Source: Candidatus Poribacteria bacterium
GTDB taxonomy: Bacteria > Poribacteria > WGA-4E > WGA-3G
DNA length: 64,000 bases
Reading direction: 5' to 3'
Assembly: GCA_022394775.1 (NCBI GenBank)
Contig: JAGFCB010000022.1
Coordinates: 62,001-126,000, forward strand
Position 1 is the first letter of the stretch. Every line of letters starts with the position of its first letter. Of the stretch, positions 8,918 to 18,048 are shown piece by piece. The notes below the pieces were generated by a model. It made no database searches and was not told the origin of the DNA. It saw only the letters and a program-made list of their open reading frames with translations. Both the position numbers and the translations under genes were made by a program.

Positions 8918-10027
8918 TTAAGAACTCGCTTTTAAGCCGATGCCAGTAAGGATTGAGACGACTTGGTCGCCTAATGTGACAATGCCTGCCTGTAAAAATT
9001 TTTGATATGCTTTGACGACTACAGCCGAAGTCGGTTCGACATAGATCCCTTTAGCTGCAAGCATCGTTAATCCTGTTTTAATGTCTGTATCATCAACGGT
9101 GATAAATGCCCCATTTGTGGCACTGATAGCCTCCAAAATCATGTGTCCGCGGATAGGGAGTTCGGCGGTAATGCCTTCGGCGAGCGTTTTATTGGCTTGC
9201 GGCATTCTTGAGACGGACACTGCTTTATTAACGTAGGCATTGTAAATCGGGCAACAGACATTAGGTTGAACGCCGAGAAGCCGCGGCATGTTTACGATAA
9301 TCCCGTGTGCTTGCAATTCGCGGAAGCCGATAAAGAGTCCTAAATAGATACTTCCGAATCCGACGGGGCAGATAACATGGGTCGGGGCACGCCATCCGAG
9401 TTGCTCAACGATTTCATAGGCAAGTGTTTTTGTGCCTTCCAAGAAGAACGGGTGCCAGTTGTGGGAGGCATAACAGGTCGTCTCGGCTGCAAGTTTCACG
9501 GCTTCTGTTGTCGCCATACGGTTTCCAGGAACCAGTTTCAACTCGGCACCGTAAGCGGAAATTTGTTTTAATTTCCCTTGCGAGGTAGACTCAGGACAGT
9601 AGATGGTGCAGTGGATGCCTGCCCTTGCACTATAGGCGGCTATTGCTGCACCGGCATTGCCTGATGAATCCTCAACAATTTCCTCAACGCCGAGAGCTTT
9701 GAGATGTGTGAGTAAGACAGCTGCCCCTCTATCCTTATAGGATCCAGTTGGACAAAGATAGTCCAATTTGACAAAGTGTTCGGGCGTATCCACATCAATC
9801 GGTACAAGCGGTGTCATACCTTCGCCGAGCGTAACAATATCTGTATCTGCGTTGATTGGCAGTGCCTCTCGATACCGCCAGAGTGACATCGCTGCTGGTA
9901 CCTGTGCGTTCGGCAAGATACGTGAATCCGCAACAAGATTCAACGCGCTGCCGCAATCGCACTTATAACGCAACGGCGAGATTTGATATGTGTTATTGCA
10001 TTTAGCGCATTGATATTGCATTTTCAA
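8918..10027 (-). CDS. thrC: threonine synthase-like PLP enzyme
   Basis: N-terminal Zn-ribbon-like C-x2-C...C-x-C, TLGEGMTPL, PTGSYKDRGAAVLLTHLKALG, SSGNAGAAIAAYSARAG. Confidence 0.8.
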   Translation of the reverse strand: MKMQYQCAKCNNTYQISPLRYKCDCGSALNLVADSRILPNAQVPAAMSLWRYREALPINADTDIVTLGEGMTPLVPIDVDTPEHFVKLDYLCPTGSYKDRGAAVLLTHLKALGVEEIVEDSSGNAGAAIAAYSARAGIHCTIYCPESTSQGKLKQISAYGAELKLVPGNRMATTEAVKLAAETTCYASHNWHPFFLEGTKTLAYEIVEQLGWRAPTHVICPVGFGSIYLGLFIGFRELQAHGIIVNMPRLLGVQPNVCCPIYNAYVNKAVSVSRMPQANKTLAEGITAELPIRGHMILEAISATNGAFITVDDTDIKTGLTMLAAKGIYVEPTSAVVVKAYQKFLQAGIVTLGDQVVSILTGIGLKASS

Positions 10028-10074
10028 ATCAGAGGCGAGGTTTGAAACTTCGCCAGCAGCATTCCTGCCGATCA

Positions 10075-10103
10075 GAGGCGAGGTTTCAAACCTCGCCAGC
10101 AGT
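10075..10103. repeat. palindromic repeat GGCGAGGTTTCAAACCTCGCC
   Basis: Near copy at about 10030-10056 (GGCGAGGTTTGAAACTTCGCC). Confidence 0.6.
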
Positions 10104-10119
10104 ATGGTGTTTGGTGTTC

Positions 10120-11937
10120 CTACTTTAAAATGAGCATTCGTCGCGTTTGCTGGAAAGAAGGCGTTGTCAGTTGATAGAAGTAGACTCCGCTTGCGACAGG
10201 TTCACCTAACGCGTTGCGTCCATCCCAATAGGCGGCATGTCCTCGGCTCTGGTAGAAACCTGCGGGTTGGTAGCCGAGCCGAAGTGTGCGGATAAGGTTG
10301 CCTGTCGCGTCATAGATAGCCAGAGACACAGTCCCTGCTTCAGCGAGATGATAAGGAATCCATGTTTCAGGGTTAAATGGGTTCGGATAGTTCTGAAGCA
10401 GACGACTCTGTTGTGGCGTGCCGATACCGTTGAGCGTTACGCTTAGCACAGCCTTTTCGAGATTGGCGGCGTTCACTGTGAAGTTAAATTTTTCTGAGAC
10501 GATATTTCCATTTGTGTCGGTAACAATTAACTCTATCGTGTCCCCGATTGCCACGACGCTGCGACGGTTGAAGTCGGCGGTAGCAGCAGCGAAATAATTC
10601 TCGCGAACCTGAGATGTCATGACAGTATTTGTCCGGCGGTTTCGGACTCGGACGCTATAACCGTTAAAATGCTGCAAACCTTCTAAGCGTCCGCTGACGA
10701 CGAATGCCCACGTTTGATCGGGGGTTGTTGTGTTCGGTGCTGCAGCGGCTTGTCTCTGATGTGTCCACCCTGTGCCTGTGAAGACAACATCGCGCCCTTT
10801 TGGTAAATTGACGATATACCCTTTTGCCCCGTCGATAGGAAATCCGTCGTCGGGTGCGTTTGGTGTCCATGCAATAAAACTCTGATTATCAGCATCAAGC
10901 GTAATGACTGTTGTCGCCCCGGTCTTGACTGCAAGCGAGCGTGCTGCCATGTGGACAGTCGGTTTCAACGGCACAGACAGCATGTTCAAGCCTTGAGAGA
11001 GGTGCATAGAGAAAATATTGCCAAAATCTTCTCCGTTGCGTTGTGTTTTAGGTCTACCGACAAACCCGTGTCTACTGCCATCTGGTAGGTCGTAAAACCC
11101 GATAATACTTCCATCCTGATTAACATTTCGGACAACTGTAATAACACTGCCTGGGAGTCGTACTTCATAGAGGCTGCCATCTGGCAGGAGGATATAGGAC
11201 CGCAGAATATCATCTACAGCCTTGGCTCTGAAACCGATAACACCGACATCGGTAATAGTGTTCACAAACAGGAATTGGAGGTTCGGCATTGTTGGGAGAT
11301 CAATAGTGGTGAAACTGCCATCGGGGTGACGTATGAACCCATGGGGCATTCCATCGGCATCCACGTAGCTGCCGACGACAGCACCTGCGGCGTTGACAAA
11401 GTCCCCATAAGTATTGACGGCTCCTGGGAATGTAATTATCAGTTCCCCTGAGAAGGCGTGGGTGGTGCCTGCTGCATCAACGATGTTCCCACTCAGTGCC
11501 CCTGTTTCATCGCTAAGACCGTAGATGTGGGTTTCGGCTGCACCGGGAAAATCGTATTGGCGCAGTTCGCCATTTTCTAAGATAACACCGTGGTAAAGTC
11601 CATCTATATCTTTGTAATGTCCGGCTGCTTTTCCAACGTTGTCGAGCGCATAGAAATAAGTATTCTGCGAGCCGGGGAAATCGTAGGTCGTAAAAACACC
11701 ATCAATCAGCGTAAAGCCGACTGTTTTTTCACCATCCGCACTCCGCGTGTTACCCGCGTAATCCCCAAAATCGTTACTCGCCGCCACTTCCAGAAAATCG
11801 ACGCCGGGGACTTCAATGGTTTCAAAGATGTAGTCGGCAGTTGGTGTTTCGGCTTCGACCTGTGTAACAGTGTCTATCATGAAGCAAGTGGTCAGAAATA
11901 TAGACAGAATAAGTGCGACTTTTATGTAGTGATGCAT
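10120..11937 (-). CDS. secreted HAF-like repeat protein with FlgD-like/T9SS-type C-terminal domain
   Basis: N-terminal signal, repeated DGxFTTYDFPGSxNTYFYAL...AAGHYxDxxGLYHG motifs, C-terminal LLQNYPNPFNPETWIPYHLAEAGTV...MLILK. Confidence 0.7.
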   Translation of the reverse strand: MHHYIKVALILSIFLTTCFMIDTVTQVEAETPTADYIFETIEVPGVDFLEVAASNDFGDYAGNTRSADGEKTVGFTLIDGVFTTYDFPGSQNTYFYALDNVGKAAGHYKDIDGLYHGVILENGELRQYDFPGAAETHIYGLSDETGALSGNIVDAAGTTHAFSGELIITFPGAVNTYGDFVNAAGAVVGSYVDADGMPHGFIRHPDGSFTTIDLPTMPNLQFLFVNTITDVGVIGFRAKAVDDILRSYILLPDGSLYEVRLPGSVITVVRNVNQDGSIIGFYDLPDGSRHGFVGRPKTQRNGEDFGNIFSMHLSQGLNMLSVPLKPTVHMAARSLAVKTGATTVITLDADNQSFIAWTPNAPDDGFPIDGAKGYIVNLPKGRDVVFTGTGWTHQRQAAAAPNTTTPDQTWAFVVSGRLEGLQHFNGYSVRVRNRRTNTVMTSQVRENYFAAATADFNRRSVVAIGDTIELIVTDTNGNIVSEKFNFTVNAANLEKAVLSVTLNGIGTPQQSRLLQNYPNPFNPETWIPYHLAEAGTVSLAIYDATGNLIRTLRLGYQPAGFYQSRGHAAYWDGRNALGEPVASGVYFYQLTTPSFQQTRRMLILK

Positions 11938-11984
11938 AGCAATCCTTTTAACCCCCCTAACCCCCCTTATCAGGGGGAACCATA

Positions 11985-12101
11985 TATAGTAAAACTTACA
12001 ATTAACGAGACATCTATAGAAGGCTGGGTTCCAAACCCAGCCTGCATTGTGGTAGGTTTGTTATTTTCTAAAGTGTTGATTTATTTTTCGGTTTTACTAT
12101 A
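11985..12101. mobile_element. MITE-like element, family A
   Basis: TATAGTAAAAC...GTTTTACTATA inverted ends; core GGCTGGGTTCCAAACCCAGCC. Confidence 0.65.
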
Positions 12102-12236
12102 AATGCGTTATCCAAATTGATCCGAAAAGGAACTTTCTATGGATATTATAGCACTTTTCTGTGATATTGACTACTTTTTCTTTTTATTAAGGACAGAGCC
12201 ATTCAATTGTCAGTTCTTTATGATTTTCGCGGTGGT

Positions 12237-12305
12237 ATCGCGAGCACAGCTCGCTCCTACTGAGGACACTGCCACCCGAAGATCGCGAGCACAGCTCGCT
12301 CCTAC
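12237..12305. repeat. two copies of the GATCGCGAGCACAGCTCGCTCCTAC repeat
   Basis: Copies at about 12237-12260 and 12281-12305. Confidence 0.75.
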
Positions 12306-12381
12306 GGTGAAGAGACTTTAGGTAGAAAATCACAATTACCGGAATTCAGTGGTTTGGAGTTGACAGGTCTTTTTTTTTGGA

Positions 12382-12426
12382 TAAAAAAGGTGTCACAGTT
12401 ATACCGATAGCATAACTGTGACACCT
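12382..12426 (-). terminator. rho-independent terminator for 12449..15112
   Basis: Minus strand AGGTGTCACAGTTAT-gctatcggt-ATAACTGTGACACCT followed by TTTTTTAT: perfect 15-bp stem plus T tract, just 3' of the stop codon. Confidence 0.85.
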
Positions 12427-12448
12427 GCAAGTTCTCTACGGATAGACG

Positions 12449-15112
12449 CTATTTTACAATGACGAGTCGGCGTGTTTGCTGGAAAGCGGGGGTCGTCAAC
12501 TGGTAGAAATAGATCCCGCTCGCAACACGCTCACCTAAGGCGTTACGACCATCCCAATACGCCGCACGTTCCCGACTGTTGTAGAAACCAGTGGGTTGGA
12601 AGCCGAGTTCCAGTGTGCGAATCAACTTACCTGTTGTATCATAAATGGATACGGATACAGCACTGTCCTCGGAAAGTTGATACGGAATCCATGTCTCAGG
12701 GTTAAACGGGTTCGGGTAATTCTGCAGCAACAGGTTCTGACTCGGTTTACCGATACCATCAAGCCTGACAGATAGAACCGCGTTTGCAAGATGCTCAGGC
12801 GTCACTGTAAAATTGGCGGTTTGTGATTCAAGATTGCCATTCGGACCGAGGACGCGCAACTCAATCACATCTCCGACTTGGACGACGCTGCGTCGCGTCA
12901 AGTCGGCAGTTGCCGCAGCGAAGTAATCCCCTTGCACGGAAGTGGTTATGACGCTGTTAGTCCTCAGGTTACGGACGATGACTTGGTAGCCTTCCAATGT
13001 GGGTTTGCCTGCCAAGTGTCCGCTAACAACGAACGCCCACGCTGCTTGGGCAACCTCCCTATCGGTAACAGCAGTGGGTGCTGCAGGGGTTTCTTCGGCG
13101 GGATCTGTCCAAGGTGCACCGAAGAAAGCGAAGTTGCGTGCTTCCGGGACATTGACGATATAGCCTTTGGCACCTTCAATCGGGAACCCGTCATCGGGTG
13201 CGCTCGGTGTCCATGCCACGAACTGCTGGCTTGCCGCGTCAAGCTTAATGACGGTCGTTGCCCCCGTCAAAGCAACAAGTGTCTTGGCAGTCATGGGAGT
13301 TATTGGTGCCAATGGCACAGAAAGCATGTTCAAACCTTTCGTCAGCGTGACGTTGTAGACGTTGCCGAAATAGTCGCTCACTGCTTCAGTAGCGGGTCTA
13401 GCGATGAACCCGTGTCTACGTCCATCCGCGGATACATAATTCCCTACGATAGAGCCGTCCTGATTGATATTCCAGCCTTCCGTGCTAACGCTGCCCGGTG
13501 CCTGTAATTCAGAACGTCCACGTGCTGAGCCGATATAGGTGCGCGGGACATCATCGATCCGTTTGGAACGGGCAACGAAAACCCCTGCAGTGTTGATCGC
13601 ATGAAAAAAATAGTATTCAAGGTTTTCGGCATCAGCCAAGTCGATAGATGTAAATTGGCCGTGCGTATGTATATATCCGTGATAAAGCCCCTCAGCATCG
13701 ACGTAGCTCCCCACGAGTCGCCCTGCAGCCACAAAGTCGGCGAAGGTCTCCGAGGCACCAGGGACTTCAATGACGGTATCACCGGTGAACCCACGCCGCA
13801 CGCCCTGAGCGTCCGTGAAATTCCCTGTCAGCGCGCCTGTTTCATCAGAAATCCCATATATCTCCGTTTCAACAGCACCCGGAAAATCGTATTGCCTAAG
13901 CACACCCTTTTCCAAGATAACGCCGTGATAGAACCCCTCACTGTCTTGGTAATGTCCGGCAGCGCGACCATCATTACCGAGTGCGTAGAAATAGGTGTTC
14001 TCTGCGTTGGGGAAAGCGTAGGTCGTAAAAACGCCGTCAATGAGCGTAAAGGCGACCATCTTTTGACCCTCAGCACTTTTCGTGTAGCCGGCGTAATCCT
14101 CAAAGTCACTGCTCGCCGTCAACGCTAAAAACTCTATCCCTGGCACATCAATACTCTCAAACGTATAGTTAGAGAAGGTCGGTTGTAGAGCAGGTGCCCC
14201 AGCGGGTCTGGCGATGAACCCGTATCTGCGTCCATCGGCGAGATCGTAGTACCCGACGACAGAGCCATCCTGATTGATGTTCCAACCTTGCGTGCTAACG
14301 CTCTCCGGAACTTGTAATTCCACTCGCCCGCGGAATGTGCTGACATGGGTACGCGTGACATCACCGACCAGTTTGGAGCGGGTAACGTAGACCCCCGCCT
14401 TATTGATACCGTGCACAAGAACGAATTCGATCTGTGCGGCGTTTGGGATGTCAACAGACCGATACTCGCCATCCGGGGTAAGCACGTAAGTGTGATAGAG
14501 TCCGTCCGCATCGATGTAGCTGCCGACGAGCCGTCCTTCAGATACAAAGTCGGCGAAGGTCTCCGAAGCACCGGGCACCGCAATGATAGTGTCGCCTGTG
14601 AACCCACGCCGCACGCCCTGAGCGTCCGTGAAATTCCCTGTCAGCGCGCCTGTTTCATCAGAAATCCCGTATATCTCCGTTTCAACAGCACCCGGGAAAT
14701 CGTATTGCTGCAGTTCACCATCTTTCAGAACGACTCCGTGGTAAAGCCCCTCGCTATCCTCGTAGTGCCCAGCAGCATTTCCATTATTACCGAGTGCGTA
14801 GAAATAGGTGTTCTTTGAACCTGGGAAATCATAAGTCGTAAAAACACCATCAATCAGCGTAAAGGCGACGATTTTTTCACCATCAGGACTTTTCGTGTTA
14901 CCCGCATAGTCCTCAAAGTCGCTACTTGCCGTCAACACCAAGAAGTCTACACCCGGAACTTCGATCGTCTCAAAAGTATAGTCGGCATTGGCGGGCGCGA
15001 CAACGGGTTCGGTGTTGTCTTGTGCAGCAGTATCCCATAGCAAAAGGGAATTGAAGCACATAAACAACATAAATACGGAAAATAAAAAATGGGTCTTAAT
15101 TCGAATATGCAT
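12449..15112 (-). CDS. large secreted HAF-like repeat protein with duplicated N-terminal module and FlgD-like/T9SS-type C-terminal domain
   Basis: Two consecutive about 280-aa modules (ADYTFETIEVPGVDFL.. and SNYTFESIDVPGIEFL..), C-terminal LLQNYPNPFNPETWIPYQLSEDSAV...LVIVK. Paralogue of 10120..11937. Confidence 0.7.
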   Translation of the reverse strand: MHIRIKTHFLFSVFMLFMCFNSLLLWDTAAQDNTEPVVAPANADYTFETIEVPGVDFLVLTASSDFEDYAGNTKSPDGEKIVAFTLIDGVFTTYDFPGSKNTYFYALGNNGNAAGHYEDSEGLYHGVVLKDGELQQYDFPGAVETEIYGISDETGALTGNFTDAQGVRRGFTGDTIIAVPGASETFADFVSEGRLVGSYIDADGLYHTYVLTPDGEYRSVDIPNAAQIEFVLVHGINKAGVYVTRSKLVGDVTRTHVSTFRGRVELQVPESVSTQGWNINQDGSVVGYYDLADGRRYGFIARPAGAPALQPTFSNYTFESIDVPGIEFLALTASSDFEDYAGYTKSAEGQKMVAFTLIDGVFTTYAFPNAENTYFYALGNDGRAAGHYQDSEGFYHGVILEKGVLRQYDFPGAVETEIYGISDETGALTGNFTDAQGVRRGFTGDTVIEVPGASETFADFVAAGRLVGSYVDAEGLYHGYIHTHGQFTSIDLADAENLEYYFFHAINTAGVFVARSKRIDDVPRTYIGSARGRSELQAPGSVSTEGWNINQDGSIVGNYVSADGRRHGFIARPATEAVSDYFGNVYNVTLTKGLNMLSVPLAPITPMTAKTLVALTGATTVIKLDAASQQFVAWTPSAPDDGFPIEGAKGYIVNVPEARNFAFFGAPWTDPAEETPAAPTAVTDREVAQAAWAFVVSGHLAGKPTLEGYQVIVRNLRTNSVITTSVQGDYFAAATADLTRRSVVQVGDVIELRVLGPNGNLESQTANFTVTPEHLANAVLSVRLDGIGKPSQNLLLQNYPNPFNPETWIPYQLSEDSAVSVSIYDTTGKLIRTLELGFQPTGFYNSRERAAYWDGRNALGERVASGIYFYQLTTPAFQQTRRLVIVK

Positions 15113-15354
15113 AATAGATATTTCTCCAAAATAAGCAGATTACCGTTTACAGTTAGAAAGGATATTAGGAAGTATTTTTCAATTATTAGCCTCTAATATT
15201 TTGTCCTAATCTAACTCATAATAGCACAAACTCGATTTATGTGTCAAATGAGATTGTGGGTAATGTCAAAATCGGAGAAAATCAACAGGATGTTTCTGCT
15301 GAAAGAGGATGTGAACACCTCTAACCTTTGCGTCCCAACTTGCGTTAGGCTTAA

Positions 15355-15394
15355 AAGAGTGTCCCAGTTACGCAACAGCATAACTGAGACACTT
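15355..15394 (-). terminator. probable rho-independent terminator downstream of the Ldh_2 pair
   Basis: Minus strand AAGTGTCTCAGTTATGCTGTTGCGTAACTGGGACACTCTTTT: imperfect hairpin plus T run. Confidence 0.6.
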
Positions 15395-15534
15395 CACTTA
15401 ATTATTTCATTCCCTATAAGTAACACCTATAATTAGGCACACTCAAACAGTGTGAATGCCTATAACAGCCATTCACACTGGCACAGGCTAACAGCCTATG
15501 CTACAAAAGGAGGTCTGCATAAATCCTATAAAAG

Positions 15535-16536
15535 TTATTCGTCCCAAGGGAGCGGTACGCCTAATCGTTCACTAACCTCGCGTGCGGATTCTTGTTCTGC
15601 TTCCCCGTAACGGATACCTTCGCGGCGATGCAGTTCTGTGCGTTCTGCTTCAATCGCGCCCGGTAGCAGTGCCCTATCGGTTCCCGGCATCGGTTCGTAA
15701 GTTTCACGGACATCATGTACCATGCGGTCAACTTCGGTATAGAAAACATCAGGCGGCACAACGGATTCAATATTTATTGCGAGTACCATACCACCCTGTG
15801 GGGGTTTCCATTTTGCGGTGTCTTCGGGTGGCGGTTCGGTAAAGCCGGTGAGTCCACCGCCGAGCAGATGTGCTATAGCAGTATAGCCGATGCTTTTGAA
15901 GAAAGCAGCGGGGATCATTGAAAGCAATGCATCAAAATCAGGACCGCGTTGGTAATCCGCCATGATACAGGTCGCTGCGTCGAGCACAACGGGTGGTTCA
16001 TCACCAGAAGGAATCGCGAAACATATCGGTGGGTTACCAAAATAACCGAGCTGGGGTTTAGGGTCTCGGTTTCCAGCGTTGCCGTGGTTCCGGGATCCCT
16101 GTACCGAGAAACCGATGCAACCGGCTTCGTTACACATACGTGCATAGTGTCCAGCAGACCCATAGTGTCCGATGTAGCGGACGAGTCCCATCCCGATCCC
16201 TACTTCTTTTGCTTTGGCGATGGCGTGTTCAGTAGCACGCACCATTGGAAGGTAGCCGAGTGTGCCGTTACCGTCAAGCACGACAGCCGTCGGTGTTTCA
16301 TGGATGACGCGGATATTCGGGTTCGGATTGAGGCCTCCGCTTTCAAAGCCTCTGCAATACCTGTTAACGGTTTGCGTGCCGTGACTACGGACACCGCGTA
16401 AGTCGGAGTTGACGAGTAACCGGCTGATGAGTGCGGCGTGTTCGTGTGTAAGACCGGCTTTCTCAAAGCAAGCGCTGGAGAAATTGAGAAGTCGCTCTTC
16501 ATCGACTAAGACGAAATCTTCTGGTGGTCTGTTCAT
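15535..16536 (-). CDS. malate/L-lactate dehydrogenase (Ldh_2) family oxidoreductase, copy 1
   Basis: VNSDLRGVRSHGTQTVNRY, AIAKAKEVGIGMGLVRYIGHYGSAGHYARM, LDAATCIMADYQRGPDFDALLSMIPAAFF. Confidence 0.8.
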   Translation of the reverse strand: MNRPPEDFVLVDEERLLNFSSACFEKAGLTHEHAALISRLLVNSDLRGVRSHGTQTVNRYCRGFESGGLNPNPNIRVIHETPTAVVLDGNGTLGYLPMVRATEHAIAKAKEVGIGMGLVRYIGHYGSAGHYARMCNEAGCIGFSVQGSRNHGNAGNRDPKPQLGYFGNPPICFAIPSGDEPPVVLDAATCIMADYQRGPDFDALLSMIPAAFFKSIGYTAIAHLLGGGLTGFTEPPPEDTAKWKPPQGGMVLAINIESVVPPDVFYTEVDRMVHDVRETYEPMPGTDRALLPGAIEAERTELHRREGIRYGEAEQESAREVSERLGVPLPWDE

Positions 16537-16547
16537 GTTTTTTCCTT

Positions 16548-16670
16548 AGGACTTATGCAAAAAACACCAAGTGCGGTATGTCTAACCCCCTAAAGAATCA
16601 ACGGTATGAATGCCTTATGGGCATTCCCCGCCCCTTATCAGGGGACTTTAAGAAACAGTGCATAAATCCT
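16548..16670. mobile_element. MITE-like element, family B (AGGACTTATGCA...TGCATAAATCCT)
   Basis: Inverted ends; internal AACCCCCTAAAGAATCAACGGTATGAATGCCTTATGGGCATTCC shared with 43636..43789. Confidence 0.65.
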
Positions 16671-16691
16671 ATTCCTTTAAGGATGTAATGG

Positions 16692-17696
16692 CTATTCGTC
16701 CCATGGGAGTGGCACGCCTAATCGCTCACTGACCCCGCGTGCGGATTCCTGTTCCATCTCACCGTACTGGATGCCTTCGTTGCGATGTTGTTCTGTGCGT
16801 TCTGTCTCAATTGCACCCGGTAGTAGTGCTCTATCGGTTCCCGGCAATGGTTCGTAGGTTTCGCGGACATCGTGTACCATGCGATCGACTTCTGCGTTGA
16901 AAACAGGGGTTGGCACGACGGATTCTATGTCTATTGCAAGTACCATGCCGCCCATTCTACCGCCGCTCCATTTTGCGGTGTCTTCAGGGGGTGGTTCAGT
17001 AAATCCAGTCAATGCCCCACCGAGCAGGCTTGCCACGGCGGTATAGCCGACGCTCTTGAAGAAAGCTGCGGGTATAATTGAAAGCAGTGCATCAAAATCA
17101 GGACCGCGCTGATAGTCTGCCATAATACAGGTTGCTGCGTCGAGTATGACCGGCGGTTCATCACCGGAAGGGATGGCAAAGCAGATGGGAGGGTTGCCAT
17201 AGTAGCCGAGCTGCGGTTTAGGGTCTCGGTTTCCAGCGTTGCCTTGGTTCTGGTATCCTTGCACTGAAAAACCGATGCAACCGTTTTCGTTACAGATACG
17301 CGCATAATGTCCTGCGGAGCCGTAGTGTCCGATATAGCGGACGAGTCCCATCCCGATGCCGACCTCTTTTGCTTTAGCAATCGCGTGTTCGGTGGCACGG
17401 ACTGTCGGAAGGTAGCCGAGTGTGCCGTTGCCGTCGAGTACGACGGCGGTCGGTGTTTCGTGGATGATTCGGATATCTGGATTCGGGTTGAAACTCCCGT
17501 TTTCAAAGCCGCCGCAATACCCGTTAACGGTCCGGGTACCGTGGCTGCGGACACCGCGTAGGTCAGAATTAACGAGGAGTCGGCTGATGAGTGCGGCGTG
17601 TTCGTGTGTGATACCTGCTTTCTCAAAGCAGGCGGTAGAGAAGTTAAGGAGCCGTTCTTCGTCTACAAGGACGAAATCTTCTGGCGGTCGATTCAT
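16692..17696 (-). CDS. malate/L-lactate dehydrogenase (Ldh_2) family oxidoreductase, copy 2
   Basis: Near-collinear with 15535..16536; tandem paralogue. Confidence 0.8.
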   Translation of the reverse strand: MNRPPEDFVLVDEERLLNFSTACFEKAGITHEHAALISRLLVNSDLRGVRSHGTRTVNGYCGGFENGSFNPNPDIRIIHETPTAVVLDGNGTLGYLPTVRATEHAIAKAKEVGIGMGLVRYIGHYGSAGHYARICNENGCIGFSVQGYQNQGNAGNRDPKPQLGYYGNPPICFAIPSGDEPPVILDAATCIMADYQRGPDFDALLSIIPAAFFKSVGYTAVASLLGGALTGFTEPPPEDTAKWSGGRMGGMVLAIDIESVVPTPVFNAEVDRMVHDVRETYEPLPGTDRALLPGAIETERTEQHRNEGIQYGEMEQESARGVSERLGVPLPWDE

Positions 17697-17892
17697 GTGT
17701 TTCTCCTTCGCGGCGAAATCCGACAGGTGTCCGTGTTATCACTGGATTTGTTAGACTGATTCACGGGACCCTGCCCAACAAGCTTGTGTTTATGTGATAG
17801 ACTCTAATAACTATATCATAAAACTTGTCGGGTGTCACGTTTTTTGTAAAAAGTAGTAGAAACGTGAGTTCGAAAAAAAGATGGACGCAAAC

Positions 17893-18017
17893 TATGGTGA
17901 AACTTACAATTAATGGGACACTCTCAAACAGTCTGAATGCCTATGACAGGCATTCAGACTGGCACAAACTAACAGTTTGTGCTACAAAGATGTCTATTTA
18001 TTTTTCACGCTCACTAT
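17893..18017. mobile_element. MITE-like element, family A variant
   Basis: TATGGTGAAACTTACAATTAATGG...TTCACGCTCACTATA; inner hairpin CAGTCTGAATGCCTATGACAGGCATTCAGACTG. Confidence 0.5.
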
Positions 18018-18048
18018 AAAAGTTTACGCTACAAATAGGAGTTTTGGA

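Noticed and set aside
11590-12102. 170-aa plus-strand ORF
   Set aside because: Mostly antisense to 10120..11937 and then runs into a MITE-like element.
12878-13507. 209-aa plus-strand ORF
   Set aside because: Antisense to the HAF-like repeat protein 12449..15112; composition looks like a reverse-complement shadow ORF.
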